NCBI GenBank assembly: GCA_007693555.1 | Contig: REDJ01000235.1 | Span: 1 to 36,896, forward strand | Length of the DNA stretch: 36,896 bases | Direction of reading: 5' to 3' | Source of the DNA: Bacteroidota bacterium | Lineage (GTDB): Bacteria; Bacteroidota; Bacteroidia; Bacteroidales; UBA7960 | Shown: one piece after another, positions 26,431 to 34,261 of the stretch | How positions within the stretch are numbered: the first letter of the stretch is position 1 | Layout of the letters: the number at the start of each line of letters is the position of its first letter | Notes under the pieces: generated by a model | What the model was told of the DNA's origin: nothing | Databases searched by the model: none | What the model saw: only the letters and a program-made list of their open reading frames with translations | Position numbers and translations under genes: made by a program

Positions 26431-26516
26431 TTTTTGATTTAGGATTTCAGATTTCAGATTTTAATTAACAGATAGTATAAAAATATTTAATAACAGTAGT
26501 GTCCGGTAAAAAAAAC

Positions 26517-26674
26517 GAGATGCTTCGCCATGCTCAGCATGACAGGTTTTTTGAGGGGTCAGTAGTTGTGAGGGGATGGATGGGGTTTCACCCCATCCAT
26601 CCCCTCACAACCGCCTCGCTTCAACTTATAACATTCTGTCATTCTGAGCGCAACTTAGTGAAGCGAAGAATCTC
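26517..26674. repeat. Composite inverted-repeat element (MITE-like remnant) before gldF
   Basis: The arm 26517-26545 (GAGATGCTTCGCCATGCTCAG...) is an imperfect reverse complement of 26636-26674 (CTGTCATTCTGAGCG ... GAAGAATCTC), with about 10 extra bases in the right arm. Between them sits a perfect 47-bp hairpin (separate entry). Just left, at 26498-26510, the sequence AGTGTCCGGTAAA resembles insertion-sequence ends, but there is no transposase. No ORF. The CTGTCATTCTGAGC/GAAGAATCTC type of sequence is a familiar dispersed intergenic repeat in this phylum (from memory). Confidence 0.7.
26565..26611. repeat. Perfect 47-bp hairpin (22-bp stem, 3-nt loop)
   Basis: The left arm starts GTTGTGAGGGGATGG at 26565; the right arm ends CCCCTCACAAC at 26611. 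The 22-bp arms match without a mismatch around the loop TTC. On the plus strand it is followed by CGCCTCGC and not by a T-run, so it is not a standard terminator. Confidence 0.9.
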
Positions 26675-26728
26675 TTGATTTTCTGGCACTTTAAATGGTC
26701 AACAGTATTTTGATAACCCATATTTCCT

Positions 26729-27460
26729 ATGTTTACGCTTTTTCTCAGAGAGATAAATAATTTTTTCAATAATCTGATCGGGTATATTTCCATTGCTGTT
26801 TTTCTGGTGATCAACAGTTTGTTTCTATGGGTTTTCCCCCTTGATACCAATGTGCTGCAATCAGGTTTTGCCAATATTGAAGGTTTGTTTAATATGGGGC
26901 CTTTTGTGTTTTTATTTCTTATTCCTGCCATTACCATGAGGTTTTTTGCAGATGAGAAGAAAAGCGGCACCATAGAATTTTTGCTTACCAAACCTCTGAC
27001 CGATACTCAGATCGTGCTTGCCAAGTATTTTGCAGCACTCACACTGGTTATTTTTGCGTTATTGCCTACGTTGATATATGTTATAACAGTTTACAATCTG
27101 GGGTTCCCACCTGGAAATATGGACATGGGTGCTACCTGGGGTTCTTATCTTGGCTTACTTTTCCTGGGAGCAGGATTTGTATCCATAGGCCTTTTTGCCT
27201 CATCGCTGACCGATAATCAGATTGTTTCGTTCATCATATCAATCTTTCTGTGTGGGTTTGCTTATATAGGATTCGAATTTATATACTCTCTTGATTTGTT
27301 CGGAAACCTTGACCTTTTTATCCGCAATCTGGGTATTTATGCACATTACACATCAATAAGCAGGGGCGTGGTTGACAGCCGGGATATACTCTATTTTCTG
27401 AGTCTTATAGTTTTATTTCTGCTGTTTACGAAGATAAAGCTGGAGAGCAGGAAATGGTGA
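26729..27460 (+). CDS. gldF: Gliding motility-associated ABC transporter permease GldF
   Basis: A 243-residue ABC-2-type permease with about six membrane segments, starting MFTLFLREINNFFNNLIGYI. FFADEKKSGTIEFLLTKPLT, between the second and third segments, is the conserved cytoplasmic loop of this permease group. TLIYVITVYNLG and the final SLIVLFLLFTKIKLESR segments complete the usual topology. GldF works with GldG and the ATPase GldA, whose gene is not in this window, in an inner-membrane transporter required for gliding in F. johnsoniae. The gene is followed by gldG on the same strand, but across an unusual 263-bp spacer filled with palindromes. The start ATG at 26729 fits the family N-terminus. 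Confidence 0.92.
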   Translation: MFTLFLREINNFFNNLIGYISIAVFLVINSLFLWVFPLDTNVLQSGFANIEGLFNMGPFVFLFLIPAITMRFFADEKKSGTIEFLLTKPLTDTQIVLAKYFAALTLVIFALLPTLIYVITVYNLGFPPGNMDMGATWGSYLGLLFLGAGFVSIGLFASSLTDNQIVSFIISIFLCGFAYIGFEFIYSLDLFGNLDLFIRNLGIYAHYTSISRGVVDSRDILYFLSLIVLFLLFTKIKLESRKW

Positions 27461-27497
27461 GGGAGTTGATGGGTTGAAGAGCTGAGCGAAAGCGAAG

Positions 27498-27600
27498 TCC
27501 CGAGAGCGACGAGCGATTCGGGATTGAAGGGTAACTAGAGACCGAAGACGGAAGCTAAAGGCGATAGCCTTTAGTCCCGAGAGCCAAAGGCGATTCGGGA
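27498..27600. repeat. Cluster of three palindromes in the gldF-gldG spacer
   Basis: Two related hairpins, TCCCGAGAGC ... GCGATTCGGGA at 27498-27523 and 27575-27600, flank a perfect 8-bp stem CTAAAGGC-GATA-GCCTTTAG at 27555-27574. The flanks include related CCGAAG and GAAGC phrases. No ORF crosses the 263-bp spacer. Confidence 0.8.
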
Positions 27601-27627
27601 ACCGAAGAATGGAAATTTTACCGGCCT

Positions 27628-27663
27628 AATTCCCCTTTGAAAAGGGGGCACGGGGGATTGAAA
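27628..27663. repeat. Dispersed G/C-rich hairpin repeat, inverted copy of the 8.5-kb tandem-repeat core
   Basis: AATTCCCCTTTGAAAAGGGGGC followed by ACGGGGGATTGA is the reverse complement, with a few changes, of TCAATCCCCCGTACCCCCTTTTCAAAGGGGG in the 104-bp units. It therefore belongs to one repeat family present in both orientations. Confidence 0.8.
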
Positions 27664-27723
27664 AGTTGAGAAAGTTGAAAAAGTTTAGAGGTTTAGGGGG
27701 TTTAGATTTTTTGGATATTGAAA

Positions 27724-29460
27724 ATGAAAGAAATACAAAATACAGTTTTGGAAAATAAAATTGTAAAAAAAATTAATGTTCGAAGGCACAATGTTATTAG
27801 TCTGCTGGTTGGTCTTTTGATTATTGTGGCTGTGAACATGATCGGTTCGCGGTATTTCAAGCGGATTGATCTTACGTCTGAGAGGCGTTTTACACTTACA
27901 GATGCCACCAGAGATCTGTTGCGTGATTTGGACGATATTGTTTATTTCCGGATATACCTTGAAGGGGACTTTCCGGCGGGTTTTCGCAGGTTACGCAATC
28001 AGACGCGTGAAATGCTGGATGAGTTCCGGGCTTATTCGGGTTTTATACAGTATGAATTCATCAACCCCACAGTTAAGGGAGATTGGGAGCTCACGGAAGA
28101 GAATTACAGGATGCTTGCAGGTAAGGGATTGCAACCTACACAGGTGCAGGTAACCGCTGAAGATGCCAGCTCGCAGCAAATTATTTTTCCAGGTGCACTG
28201 GTGAGCTACCGGGGCAGAGAAATACCACTTTCATTGCTTCAGGATCAATTGGGACTACCCTCTGAAGAGGTATTGAACAATTCGGCACAGGCCCTTGAGT
28301 ACAATCTGGCGACAACCATACACAAATTAACCGTTGCTGAAAAACCCCGCGTGGCATTTCATACAGGAAACGACGAACTTGAACTCCGATATGTGGCCGA
28401 TATTACTTTCGAACTTGAAGATTTTTATTATGTGGACCGCTTGCCTATCAATGGAGATATAAATACACTACAGGATTTTTCCACATTGATTATTGCCCAG
28501 CCCATGCGTGAGTTTTCGGAGGCGGATAAATTTGTGATTGACCAGTTTATCATGAACGGAGGTTCTGTTTTGTGGCTTATTGACCCTGTATATGCCAGTA
28601 TGGACAGCCTGCAGGTTGCACCTGAAACACTGGGTATGCCCTGGCAGCTGAACCTTGATGATATGCTATTCAGATACGGAGTACGGCTTAACACCGACCT
28701 GGTTAAAGACCTTCAGTCGGTACCCATACCCATTACCACCGGGTTTATCGGCGACCGGCCCCAGATAAGCCTGGTGCCATGGTTTTACTTTCCGCTGGTT
28801 AGGCCTGCTACCAATCATCCCATTGTACGCAATCTCAACCCGGTGCGTACAGAATTTGTAAGTACCATTGATACGGTTGGTTCTGAAAATATCCGCAAAA
28901 CAATACTTCTGCAAACATCGCCCTACACACGGATTATGCAAACCCCGGTCAGGATTTCCTTTGACATTATGCAGCAACAGGTAGATGAAAGCCTCTACAG
29001 GCAGGGCTCACACTCTGTGGCAGTATTGCTTGAAGGGCAGTTTGAGTCGGTTTTTCGCAATCGAAGAATTCCCGAAGGTGTTTCAATCCCCGAAGGTTTT
29101 GAAATGAAAAACACAGGAACAGGTTCAAGGATGATAGTCGTCTCTGATGGCGATGTTATCAGAAACCAGTTTGGAAGCCAGGGTGAACCTTTGCCACTGG
29201 GATATGATCGTTTTCTCAACGAAACCTTTGGTAACCGCGATTTTATTCTGAATGCCGTAAACTACCTAAACGATGACAGGGGCATCATGGAAGCAAGGGC
29301 CAGGGAAATCCGCCTTCGTGCACTTGACCGCAGCCTTGTAAACCGCAACAGATTGACTATCCAGGTGTTTAATGTGGGATTGCCGGTATTGCTTGTTGTT
29401 GTATTTGGTAGTTTGAGGTTTTTCCTGCGAAAAAGAAAGTTTAATAAAAAGATTGTCTGA
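27724..29460 (+). CDS. gldG: Gliding motility-associated ABC transporter substrate-binding protein GldG
   Basis: A protein of about 578 residues with one N-terminal membrane segment (ISLLVGLLIIVAVNMIGSRY, about 26-45), a large periplasmic part and a C-terminal membrane segment (VGLPVLLVVVFGSLRFFL). The conserved opening RIDLTSERRFTLTDATRDLL is the GldG/ABC-auxiliary hallmark. FINPTVKGDWEL, GALVSYRGREIPLSLL and LIDPVYASMDSLQ also match GldG. The frame is open from a TTG at 27718; the ATG at 27724 (MKEIQNTVLEN) is preferred. It is the partner of GldF. The DUF4340 gene follows after 32 bp and dnaN after that, an order I recognise from other Bacteroidota. No internal defect is seen. Confidence 0.92.
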   Translation: MKEIQNTVLENKIVKKINVRRHNVISLLVGLLIIVAVNMIGSRYFKRIDLTSERRFTLTDATRDLLRDLDDIVYFRIYLEGDFPAGFRRLRNQTREMLDEFRAYSGFIQYEFINPTVKGDWELTEENYRMLAGKGLQPTQVQVTAEDASSQQIIFPGALVSYRGREIPLSLLQDQLGLPSEEVLNNSAQALEYNLATTIHKLTVAEKPRVAFHTGNDELELRYVADITFELEDFYYVDRLPINGDINTLQDFSTLIIAQPMREFSEADKFVIDQFIMNGGSVLWLIDPVYASMDSLQVAPETLGMPWQLNLDDMLFRYGVRLNTDLVKDLQSVPIPITTGFIGDRPQISLVPWFYFPLVRPATNHPIVRNLNPVRTEFVSTIDTVGSENIRKTILLQTSPYTRIMQTPVRISFDIMQQQVDESLYRQGSHSVAVLLEGQFESVFRNRRIPEGVSIPEGFEMKNTGTGSRMIVVSDGDVIRNQFGSQGEPLPLGYDRFLNETFGNRDFILNAVNYLNDDRGIMEARAREIRLRALDRSLVNRNRLTIQVFNVGLPVLLVVVFGSLRFFLRKRKFNKKIV

Positions 29461-29492
29461 TTTTGAGTTCATTTTACTGAAATGCCAAATTA

Positions 29493-30551
29493 ATGGAAAG
29501 AAAAAAGGTTTACATCCTGCTGATTCTTTCGCTGTTTTTGTTTCTTACAGCCTTGTTTGTATTCTGGTTTTCTCATACAGGTTCAACGCTCAGGGCATCA
29601 GACAGTGATTTTTCAATTGATCGCTCCCTTGAAGTTGTGCAGATTGAAATCCTTTCCCTTGATGATTCACAGGGAGTAATGTTAGAGAAGGATAGTGAGG
29701 GCAGATGGATATTAAATGCCCGGTATTTTGCCAACGATTTGGCCGTAGAGCAGCTTTTGGGCTCCATGAGACGCATGCGCGTCAGAACCCCGGTAAGCAT
29801 TGAAAATCGTGATAATGTTGAAAAAATGCTGCAGGAGCAAGGCATTGAAGTGAATGTGTGGGTGCGTGGTTACAGAGTCCATTTCGGAAACTTAAGGCTT
29901 CTCCCTTACAACAGATTGTACCAATCATTTCTGGTAGGTGAGGACACACCTGACGGTCAAAGCACATATATGCGCAAAACCCGTTCGCAAATGGCTTTCA
30001 GAATTCATATTCCTTCCCACGAAAGCGGAATAGCCTATTTATTTGATCCATCGGAGAGAGAATGGCGCGATCCTGTTATCATCGATTTAAGAAAAGAGCA
30101 GATAGCATCCATTTCAGTGAAAGTATTTGAGAATCCCGGACAGTCCTATCAGATTCTGCGCAAAGCAGATGACAGTTTTGGTTTTTTTGATTTTGAGGAT
30201 AAAAACCGGGAAATTCTCACTGAATTTGACACACTCAGGTTTGATCGCTTCATATCAGCATTCAGAGATGTTCATTATGAATCGCTTCTCAATGAAAAAG
30301 ACGAAATTTTGCGCAAAGAGCTCATGTGGGATGATCCTTACATGAAAATTCAGGTGGAGAGTCAGGATGGTTTCAGGGCATCATTTACTGCCTTTAAGCG
30401 AAACCTGCCGGCAGACACGCCTGATTCGGATCAACAGCTAAGACCGGACCCCAATCGCCTGTATATTCAGGTAAACGGAGAGGAGTTTGCCATTGCCCAG
30501 TATTATGTATTCAACAGAATATTACGTCCATTGTCGTTTTTTGAAATTTAA
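29493..30551 (+). CDS. DUF4340-like membrane-anchored protein
   Basis: A 352-residue protein with one N-terminal transmembrane anchor (VYILLILSLFLFLTALFVFWF) and a periplasmic remainder. The sequence after the anchor (VVQIEILSLDDSQGVMLEKD, GRWILNARYFANDLAVEQLL) matches DUF4340, a domain often encoded next to GldG-like transporter auxiliaries in many phyla. Repeated 'i.k.....g.w.l' beta units are visible. It starts 32 bp after the gldG stop and probably shares its transcript. A role as an extra subunit or adaptor of the GldFG transporter is inference from gene order only. Confidence 0.75.
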   Translation: MERKKVYILLILSLFLFLTALFVFWFSHTGSTLRASDSDFSIDRSLEVVQIEILSLDDSQGVMLEKDSEGRWILNARYFANDLAVEQLLGSMRRMRVRTPVSIENRDNVEKMLQEQGIEVNVWVRGYRVHFGNLRLLPYNRLYQSFLVGEDTPDGQSTYMRKTRSQMAFRIHIPSHESGIAYLFDPSEREWRDPVIIDLRKEQIASISVKVFENPGQSYQILRKADDSFGFFDFEDKNREILTEFDTLRFDRFISAFRDVHYESLLNEKDEILRKELMWDDPYMKIQVESQDGFRASFTAFKRNLPADTPDSDQQLRPDPNRLYIQVNGEEFAIAQYYVFNRILRPLSFFEI

Positions 30552-30587
30552 AACCTATTATCTTACATTCGGATTAAATTAATAAAT

Positions 30588-30595
30588 TATCTTTG
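30588..30595 (+). promoter_or_regulatory. Candidate -7 box for dnaN
   Basis: TATCTTTG is an exact TAnnTTTG match, 28 bp upstream of the dnaN ATG, in the 72-bp gap after the DUF4340 gene. It suggests that dnaN has its own promoter in addition to any read-through from gldG. No clear -33 element. Confidence 0.5.
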
Positions 30596-30623
30596 CAAAC
30601 GGATCATAAAACAGGTGTAAAAG

Positions 30624-31748
30624 ATGAAGTTTATAGTATCAAGCAATTTGCTGTTAAAGCAATTACAGGCAATCAGCGGTGTATTGAGCACCAATAACAC
30701 ACTTCCCATACTGGATAATTTTTTATTTGAATTAAAAGATAAGGAGTTAAAAGTATCTGCTTCAGACCTTGAAACCACAATGAGTTCCAGGCTTTCTGTT
30801 GACATGGTTGAAGATGCAGGCAGTGTTGCTATCCCTGCAAAGCTTTTGCTGGATACCCTCAAAACCTTTTCAGACATTCCTGTAACGCTGGAAATTGATG
30901 AAAAGAACTTTGGTGTAACCCTCATTGCAGGAGAAGGAAAATATCGGCTTGCAGGTCAGGATGGTCAGGAATATCCCCGTCCGTCTGAAATTGAAGGCGC
31001 TTCCAAGCTGACCATCGAATCGGATATCCTTCACAATGCCATCAGCAAAACACTCTTTGCAGCAAGCAATGATGAGATGCGACCCATAATGACCGGGATA
31101 TATTTCGAGCTTTCCACCGATAGTATTACTTTTGTTGCAACCGATGCCCACAAGCTGGTCAGGTATCGCCGCAATGATGTAAAAGCTTCTGAGGAAGCTG
31201 CACTTATCTTGCCCAAAAAGCCCCTGAATCAGCTCAGACATATCCTGGCACTAGATGATGCTCCGGTGAATGTGGATTATAATGATAAAAATGCACGGTT
31301 TGTATTCAAAAACATAACCATGACATGCAGACTCATTGACGGCAAATATCCCAACTACAATGCAGTCATTCCCAAAGAAAACCCCAATAAGCTTACCTTA
31401 GACCGTTCACCTTTCCTGAATGCTATCAGAAGGGTTTCGCTGTTCTCAAACCAAACAACCTACCAGGTTAAGTTTAAGATAGCAGGTTCGGAATTGCAGC
31501 TTTCGGCTGAAGACCATGACTATGCCAATGAAGCAAAGGAAAGGCTTAGCTGCCATTACGAAGGTAACGATATGGAAATAGGTTTCAACAGTAAGTTTAT
31601 GGTTGAAATGTTGAATAACCTTGATACAGAACAGGTTGTAATTGAAATGTCAGAACCTAACCGTGCCGGTCTGATTTTTCCTCTCGACAGCGAAAACAAG
31701 GAAGAAGATATCCTGATGCTTGTCATGCCGGTTATGCTGAATAACTGA
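30624..31748 (+). CDS. dnaN: DNA polymerase III subunit beta (sliding clamp)
   Basis: A 374-residue beta clamp, the ring that tethers replicative polymerase to DNA. It begins MKFIVSSNLLLKQLQAISGV and contains TLPILDNFLFELKD, the first-domain strand-helix pattern. MRPIMTGIYFELSTDSITFV, ATDAHKLVRYR and the C-terminal EDILMLVMPVML (family: tyllMPmrl) are conserved clamp segments. Three repeated clamp domains of about 120 residues each account for the full length. A TATCTTTG box lies upstream, and a strong terminator follows the stop codon. No dnaA or origin-like DnaA-box cluster is visible here, so dnaN is not at the replication origin in this window; that is common in Bacteroidota. Confidence 0.97.
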   Translation: MKFIVSSNLLLKQLQAISGVLSTNNTLPILDNFLFELKDKELKVSASDLETTMSSRLSVDMVEDAGSVAIPAKLLLDTLKTFSDIPVTLEIDEKNFGVTLIAGEGKYRLAGQDGQEYPRPSEIEGASKLTIESDILHNAISKTLFAASNDEMRPIMTGIYFELSTDSITFVATDAHKLVRYRRNDVKASEEAALILPKKPLNQLRHILALDDAPVNVDYNDKNARFVFKNITMTCRLIDGKYPNYNAVIPKENPNKLTLDRSPFLNAIRRVSLFSNQTTYQVKFKIAGSELQLSAEDHDYANEAKERLSCHYEGNDMEIGFNSKFMVEMLNNLDTEQVVIEMSEPNRAGLIFPLDSENKEEDILMLVMPVMLNN

Positions 31749-31775
31749 CAAGAGAAAATTTCCTTATAACTTTTC

Positions 31776-31803
31776 AACCGCCTTTTGGGGCGGTTTTTTT
31801 TGT
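31776..31803 (+). terminator. Rho-independent terminator of dnaN
   Basis: AACCGCC-TTTTGG-GGCGGTT is followed by a run of eight T, 28 bp after the dnaN stop codon. Textbook shape. Confidence 0.9.
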
Positions 31804-31833
31804 TTAATGTTCAAATTTAGAAGCAAAAGCTTT

Positions 31834-32030
31834 TGACCCACCCCGCCCTTCGGGCACCCCTCCCTACGAGCAGGGAGGGGAAGGAAAACCCAGACTTCAA
31901 GTGCAATTGCTTTTGATTTTGCGAAAAAATGGTACTTTTTAATTTGCTTTTTAAAATAAACTACTAAATTATTAAGAACCACTGCAGGTACACCCCTTCC
32001 TGCTTGTAGGGAGGGGCCGGGGGTGGGTCA
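31834..32030. repeat. 197-bp MITE-like element with 11-bp terminal inverted repeats
   Basis: The perfect terminal inverted repeats are TGACCCACCCC at 31834-31844 and GGGGTGGGTCA at 32020-32030. Each end also carries a hairpin: CCCCTCCCT ... AGGGAGGGG at 31857-31880 (perfect) and CCCCTTCCT ... AGGGAGGGG at 31993-32015 (one mismatch). The two ends are thus inverted copies around an AT-rich centre. No target-site duplication is obvious and no ORF is present. It lies between the converging dnaN and ABC-F genes, 9 bp after the latter's stop codon, and could act as its transcription end. Confidence 0.7.
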
Positions 32031-32039
32031 ATGAGTTGA

Positions 32040-33923
32040 TTACAACCACTCCGACAACTCCAGCCATCTGAACTCCTTCTCCTCCAGTTCTTTCTCCAGC
32101 CGGGCATACAGCTCTGAAATTTCCTGAAATTTTTCGGTGGTTAGTGACCCTGAATTCATTTGCTCCAATGCTTCGGCTTTTTCTTTTTCCAGGATGGGTA
32201 TTTCCGCTTCCAAAGCTTCAAATTCCTTCTGCTCCTTGTAGGTGAGCTTTTTCTTTTCGGCGGGACGGGCGCTTGCAGCGGGTTTTGATTGTTGAGGTTT
32301 GTCTTCTTTCTTATCCTGCTTTTTCTCCTGCGATTTTTTCAGCTGGTAGTCGGTGTAGTTACCAGGGAAATCCTTAATCTTACCATTACCTTCAAAAACG
32401 AAAATATGATCCACCAGCTTATCAAGGAAATAACGGTCGTGGGAAACCACGATGAGGCACCCGCCAAAGTCGGCCAGGAAATCTTCCAGCACATTCAGCG
32501 TGGCAATATCCAGATCGTTGGTGGGCTCATCAAGGATCAGGAAATTAGGATTCTTCATAAGAATTGTAATCAGGAACAGCCTTCTTTTTTCGCCACCGCT
32601 GAGTTTGCGCACAAAATCGTTTTGTGTGTTGTAGGGAAAATTGAAGTAATGCAGGAACTGGGCAGCTGAAAACCACGTATCTTTTCCCACCCTGATGCTC
32701 TCGGCAATATCCTTGATCACATCAATCACCTTTTTGTTTTCATCGATCTTCAGTCCGTCCTGGTGGTAATATCCAAACTGTATGGTTTCGCCTGTGGTAA
32801 CAGTGCCTCGGTCGGGTGTAAGGTTGCGGGTGATGATATTCAGCAGCGTAGATTTTCCGGTGCCGTTCATGCCCACGATGCCTACCTTTTCCCTCTTTTT
32901 GAAGACGTAGGAAAAATCTTCAATCACCAGCTTGTCGTCAAAACTTTTCCGGATGTTGTGCAGCTCCAGTATCTTCTTTCCCAGCCGGGCCGATTGCATC
33001 AGTATTTCGTTGGGCTGATCAATCGTTTTGAGTATTGCTGCTTCCTTCAGCTGGTGGTAAGATTCAATGCGCGCTTTCGATTTGGTGGTGCGCGCTTTGG
33101 GCTGACGGCGCATCCATTCGGTTTCCTTGCGCAGCAGGTTGCGTGCCTTTTCTGTTTCGGCCAGCATGGTATTTTCCCTTTCCTGCTTCTTCCCCAGGAA
33201 ATAGGCGTAATTACCCTTGTAACGGTACATTTTACCCTGATCCAGCTCAAGGATCTCGTTGCATACGTTATCCAGGAAATACCGGTCGTGTGTAACCATA
33301 AGCAGGGTAAGCTTCTGGCGTGCAAGGTAGTCTTCGAGCCATTCGATCATTTCCAGGTCAAGGTGGTTGGTGGGCTCATCCAGGATGATAAAGTCGGCCT
33401 CATCGATAAGGATTCGTGCCAGGGCCACCCGTTTGGTCTGCCCGCCCGAGAGTGTCTCCACCGGTTGGTTCAGATCTTCGATTTTCAGCTTGCTGATGAT
33501 CTGACGGATCTTTACCTCGTGGTTCCAGGCATCCAGCTCGTCCATTTTTGTGATGAGCACCTGGAGTTTTGAGTTATCAGTAACCTCCGGATTTTTCTCA
33601 TGAAAAAGCACCTCCTCTTCATATTGCCGCAGGGTCTGGGTTAGGATATTATCACCATGCAGCAAGGTTTCAATAACCGTATGGCCGGGAGAGAATTCAG
33701 GGTTTTGGTTCAGATAAGAAACACTTATGTCATTGCGGAAGGTACATTGCCCGGCATCAGGAATATCCAGCTTCATCATAATATTGAGCAGGGTGGTTTT
33801 TCCCGCCCCGTTACGGGCTATAAAACCCACCTTCTGCCCCTGGTCAATACCAAAGCTGATATTCTCGAAAAGCAGCTTTTCGGCATAGGATTTACTCAGA
33901 TTTTCCGCCTGGAAATAATTCAT
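32040..33923 (-). CDS. ABC-F family ATPase (Uup-like)
   Basis: A 627-residue soluble protein with two ABC ATPase domains and no membrane segments, so it is an ABC-F protein acting on the ribosome or DNA rather than a transporter. First site: ARNGAGKT at 36-43 (the usual first Gly is Ala), signature LSGGQTKRVALARI, Walker B FIILDEPTNHLDLEM. Second site: GMNGTGKS, signature LSGGEKRRLF, Walker B FLILDEPTNDLD. The linker between them carries the ABC-F Arg/Lys-rich segment (EWMRRQPKARTTKSKAR), and a charged coiled coil forms the last 80 residues (KKKLTYKEQKEFEALEAEI), both as in Uup. An inverted repeat precedes the start. Its codon use is richer in G/C than the toxin genes to its right. Confidence 0.92.
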   Translation of the reverse strand: MNYFQAENLSKSYAEKLLFENISFGIDQGQKVGFIARNGAGKTTLLNIMMKLDIPDAGQCTFRNDISVSYLNQNPEFSPGHTVIETLLHGDNILTQTLRQYEEEVLFHEKNPEVTDNSKLQVLITKMDELDAWNHEVKIRQIISKLKIEDLNQPVETLSGGQTKRVALARILIDEADFIILDEPTNHLDLEMIEWLEDYLARQKLTLLMVTHDRYFLDNVCNEILELDQGKMYRYKGNYAYFLGKKQERENTMLAETEKARNLLRKETEWMRRQPKARTTKSKARIESYHQLKEAAILKTIDQPNEILMQSARLGKKILELHNIRKSFDDKLVIEDFSYVFKKREKVGIVGMNGTGKSTLLNIITRNLTPDRGTVTTGETIQFGYYHQDGLKIDENKKVIDVIKDIAESIRVGKDTWFSAAQFLHYFNFPYNTQNDFVRKLSGGEKRRLFLITILMKNPNFLILDEPTNDLDIATLNVLEDFLADFGGCLIVVSHDRYFLDKLVDHIFVFEGNGKIKDFPGNYTDYQLKKSQEKKQDKKEDKPQQSKPAASARPAEKKKLTYKEQKEFEALEAEIPILEKEKAEALEQMNSGSLTTEKFQEISELYARLEKELEEKEFRWLELSEWL

Positions 33924-33929
33924 GGGTTA

Positions 33930-33986
33930 AACTTGTATGAGCACTGCGACTCAGAAAAAAAAGATTAAAGTTAGTTCATACAAGTT
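33930..33986. promoter_or_regulatory. 11-bp inverted repeat upstream of the ABC-F gene
   Basis: AACTTGTATGA at 33930-33940 and its exact reverse complement TCATACAAGTT at 33976-33986 are separated by 35 bp, beginning 7 bp before the ABC-F start codon. It could be a leader stem or an operator. No -7 box is exact here. Confidence 0.5.
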
Positions 33987-34249
33987 CTATCAGACTATTG
34001 ATTAAACAAATTATTTTCTGATAAAACTTTGTGCGAAATTACGGATTTTTTGGGATGGGGAGCGGAGATTGAAAACTTTCATTACAGAGGACAAAATGGA
34101 CTGAGATGGGGTGCCGATCAGAAAAAATATAGGAGATATCGATTGAAGTTGGGAAAGTGGTATATATTTGATAGTATAAACGAGTTGGCCACAAGGCTAA
34201 GCCCCTGCATACAAGGGATTTCAGAGATTTATTTACGGACAATTCTTCG
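33987..34249. other. Gene-free stretch at the left border of the toxin-antitoxin array
   Basis: About 260 bp between the divergent ABC-F and PIN genes. A 78-codon plus-strand frame (34029-34265) and a 67-codon minus-strand frame (34039-34242) exist, but neither has family features and I do not call them. A single GTTGGCC (34183-34189) resembles the GTTGG end of the downstream repeats, without a matching left arm. Confidence 0.5.
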
Positions 34250-34257
34250 TATATTTG
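34250..34257 (+). promoter_or_regulatory. Candidate -7 box for the PIN toxin module
   Basis: TATATTTG is an exact TAnnTTTG match, ending only 4 bp before the ATG at 34262. If used, the transcript would start at or very near the start codon and be leaderless. Confidence 0.45.
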
Positions 34258-34261
34258 AAGT

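Noticed and set aside
30624-31748. dnaN taken as a sign of the replication origin
   Set aside because: No dnaA, no DnaA-box cluster and no strand-switch pattern around it; in this phylum dnaN often sits away from the origin, here in the gld neighbourhood.
31764-31982. 72-codon minus-strand ORF between dnaN and the ABC-F gene
   Set aside because: It runs through the dnaN terminator and the MITE-like repeat; the protein is low-complexity and produced by the repeats.
32763-33572. 269-codon plus-strand ORF inside the ABC-F gene
   Set aside because: Antisense shadow of a strongly recognisable ABC-F gene; its composition (Phe, Gln and Val rich) has no domain match.
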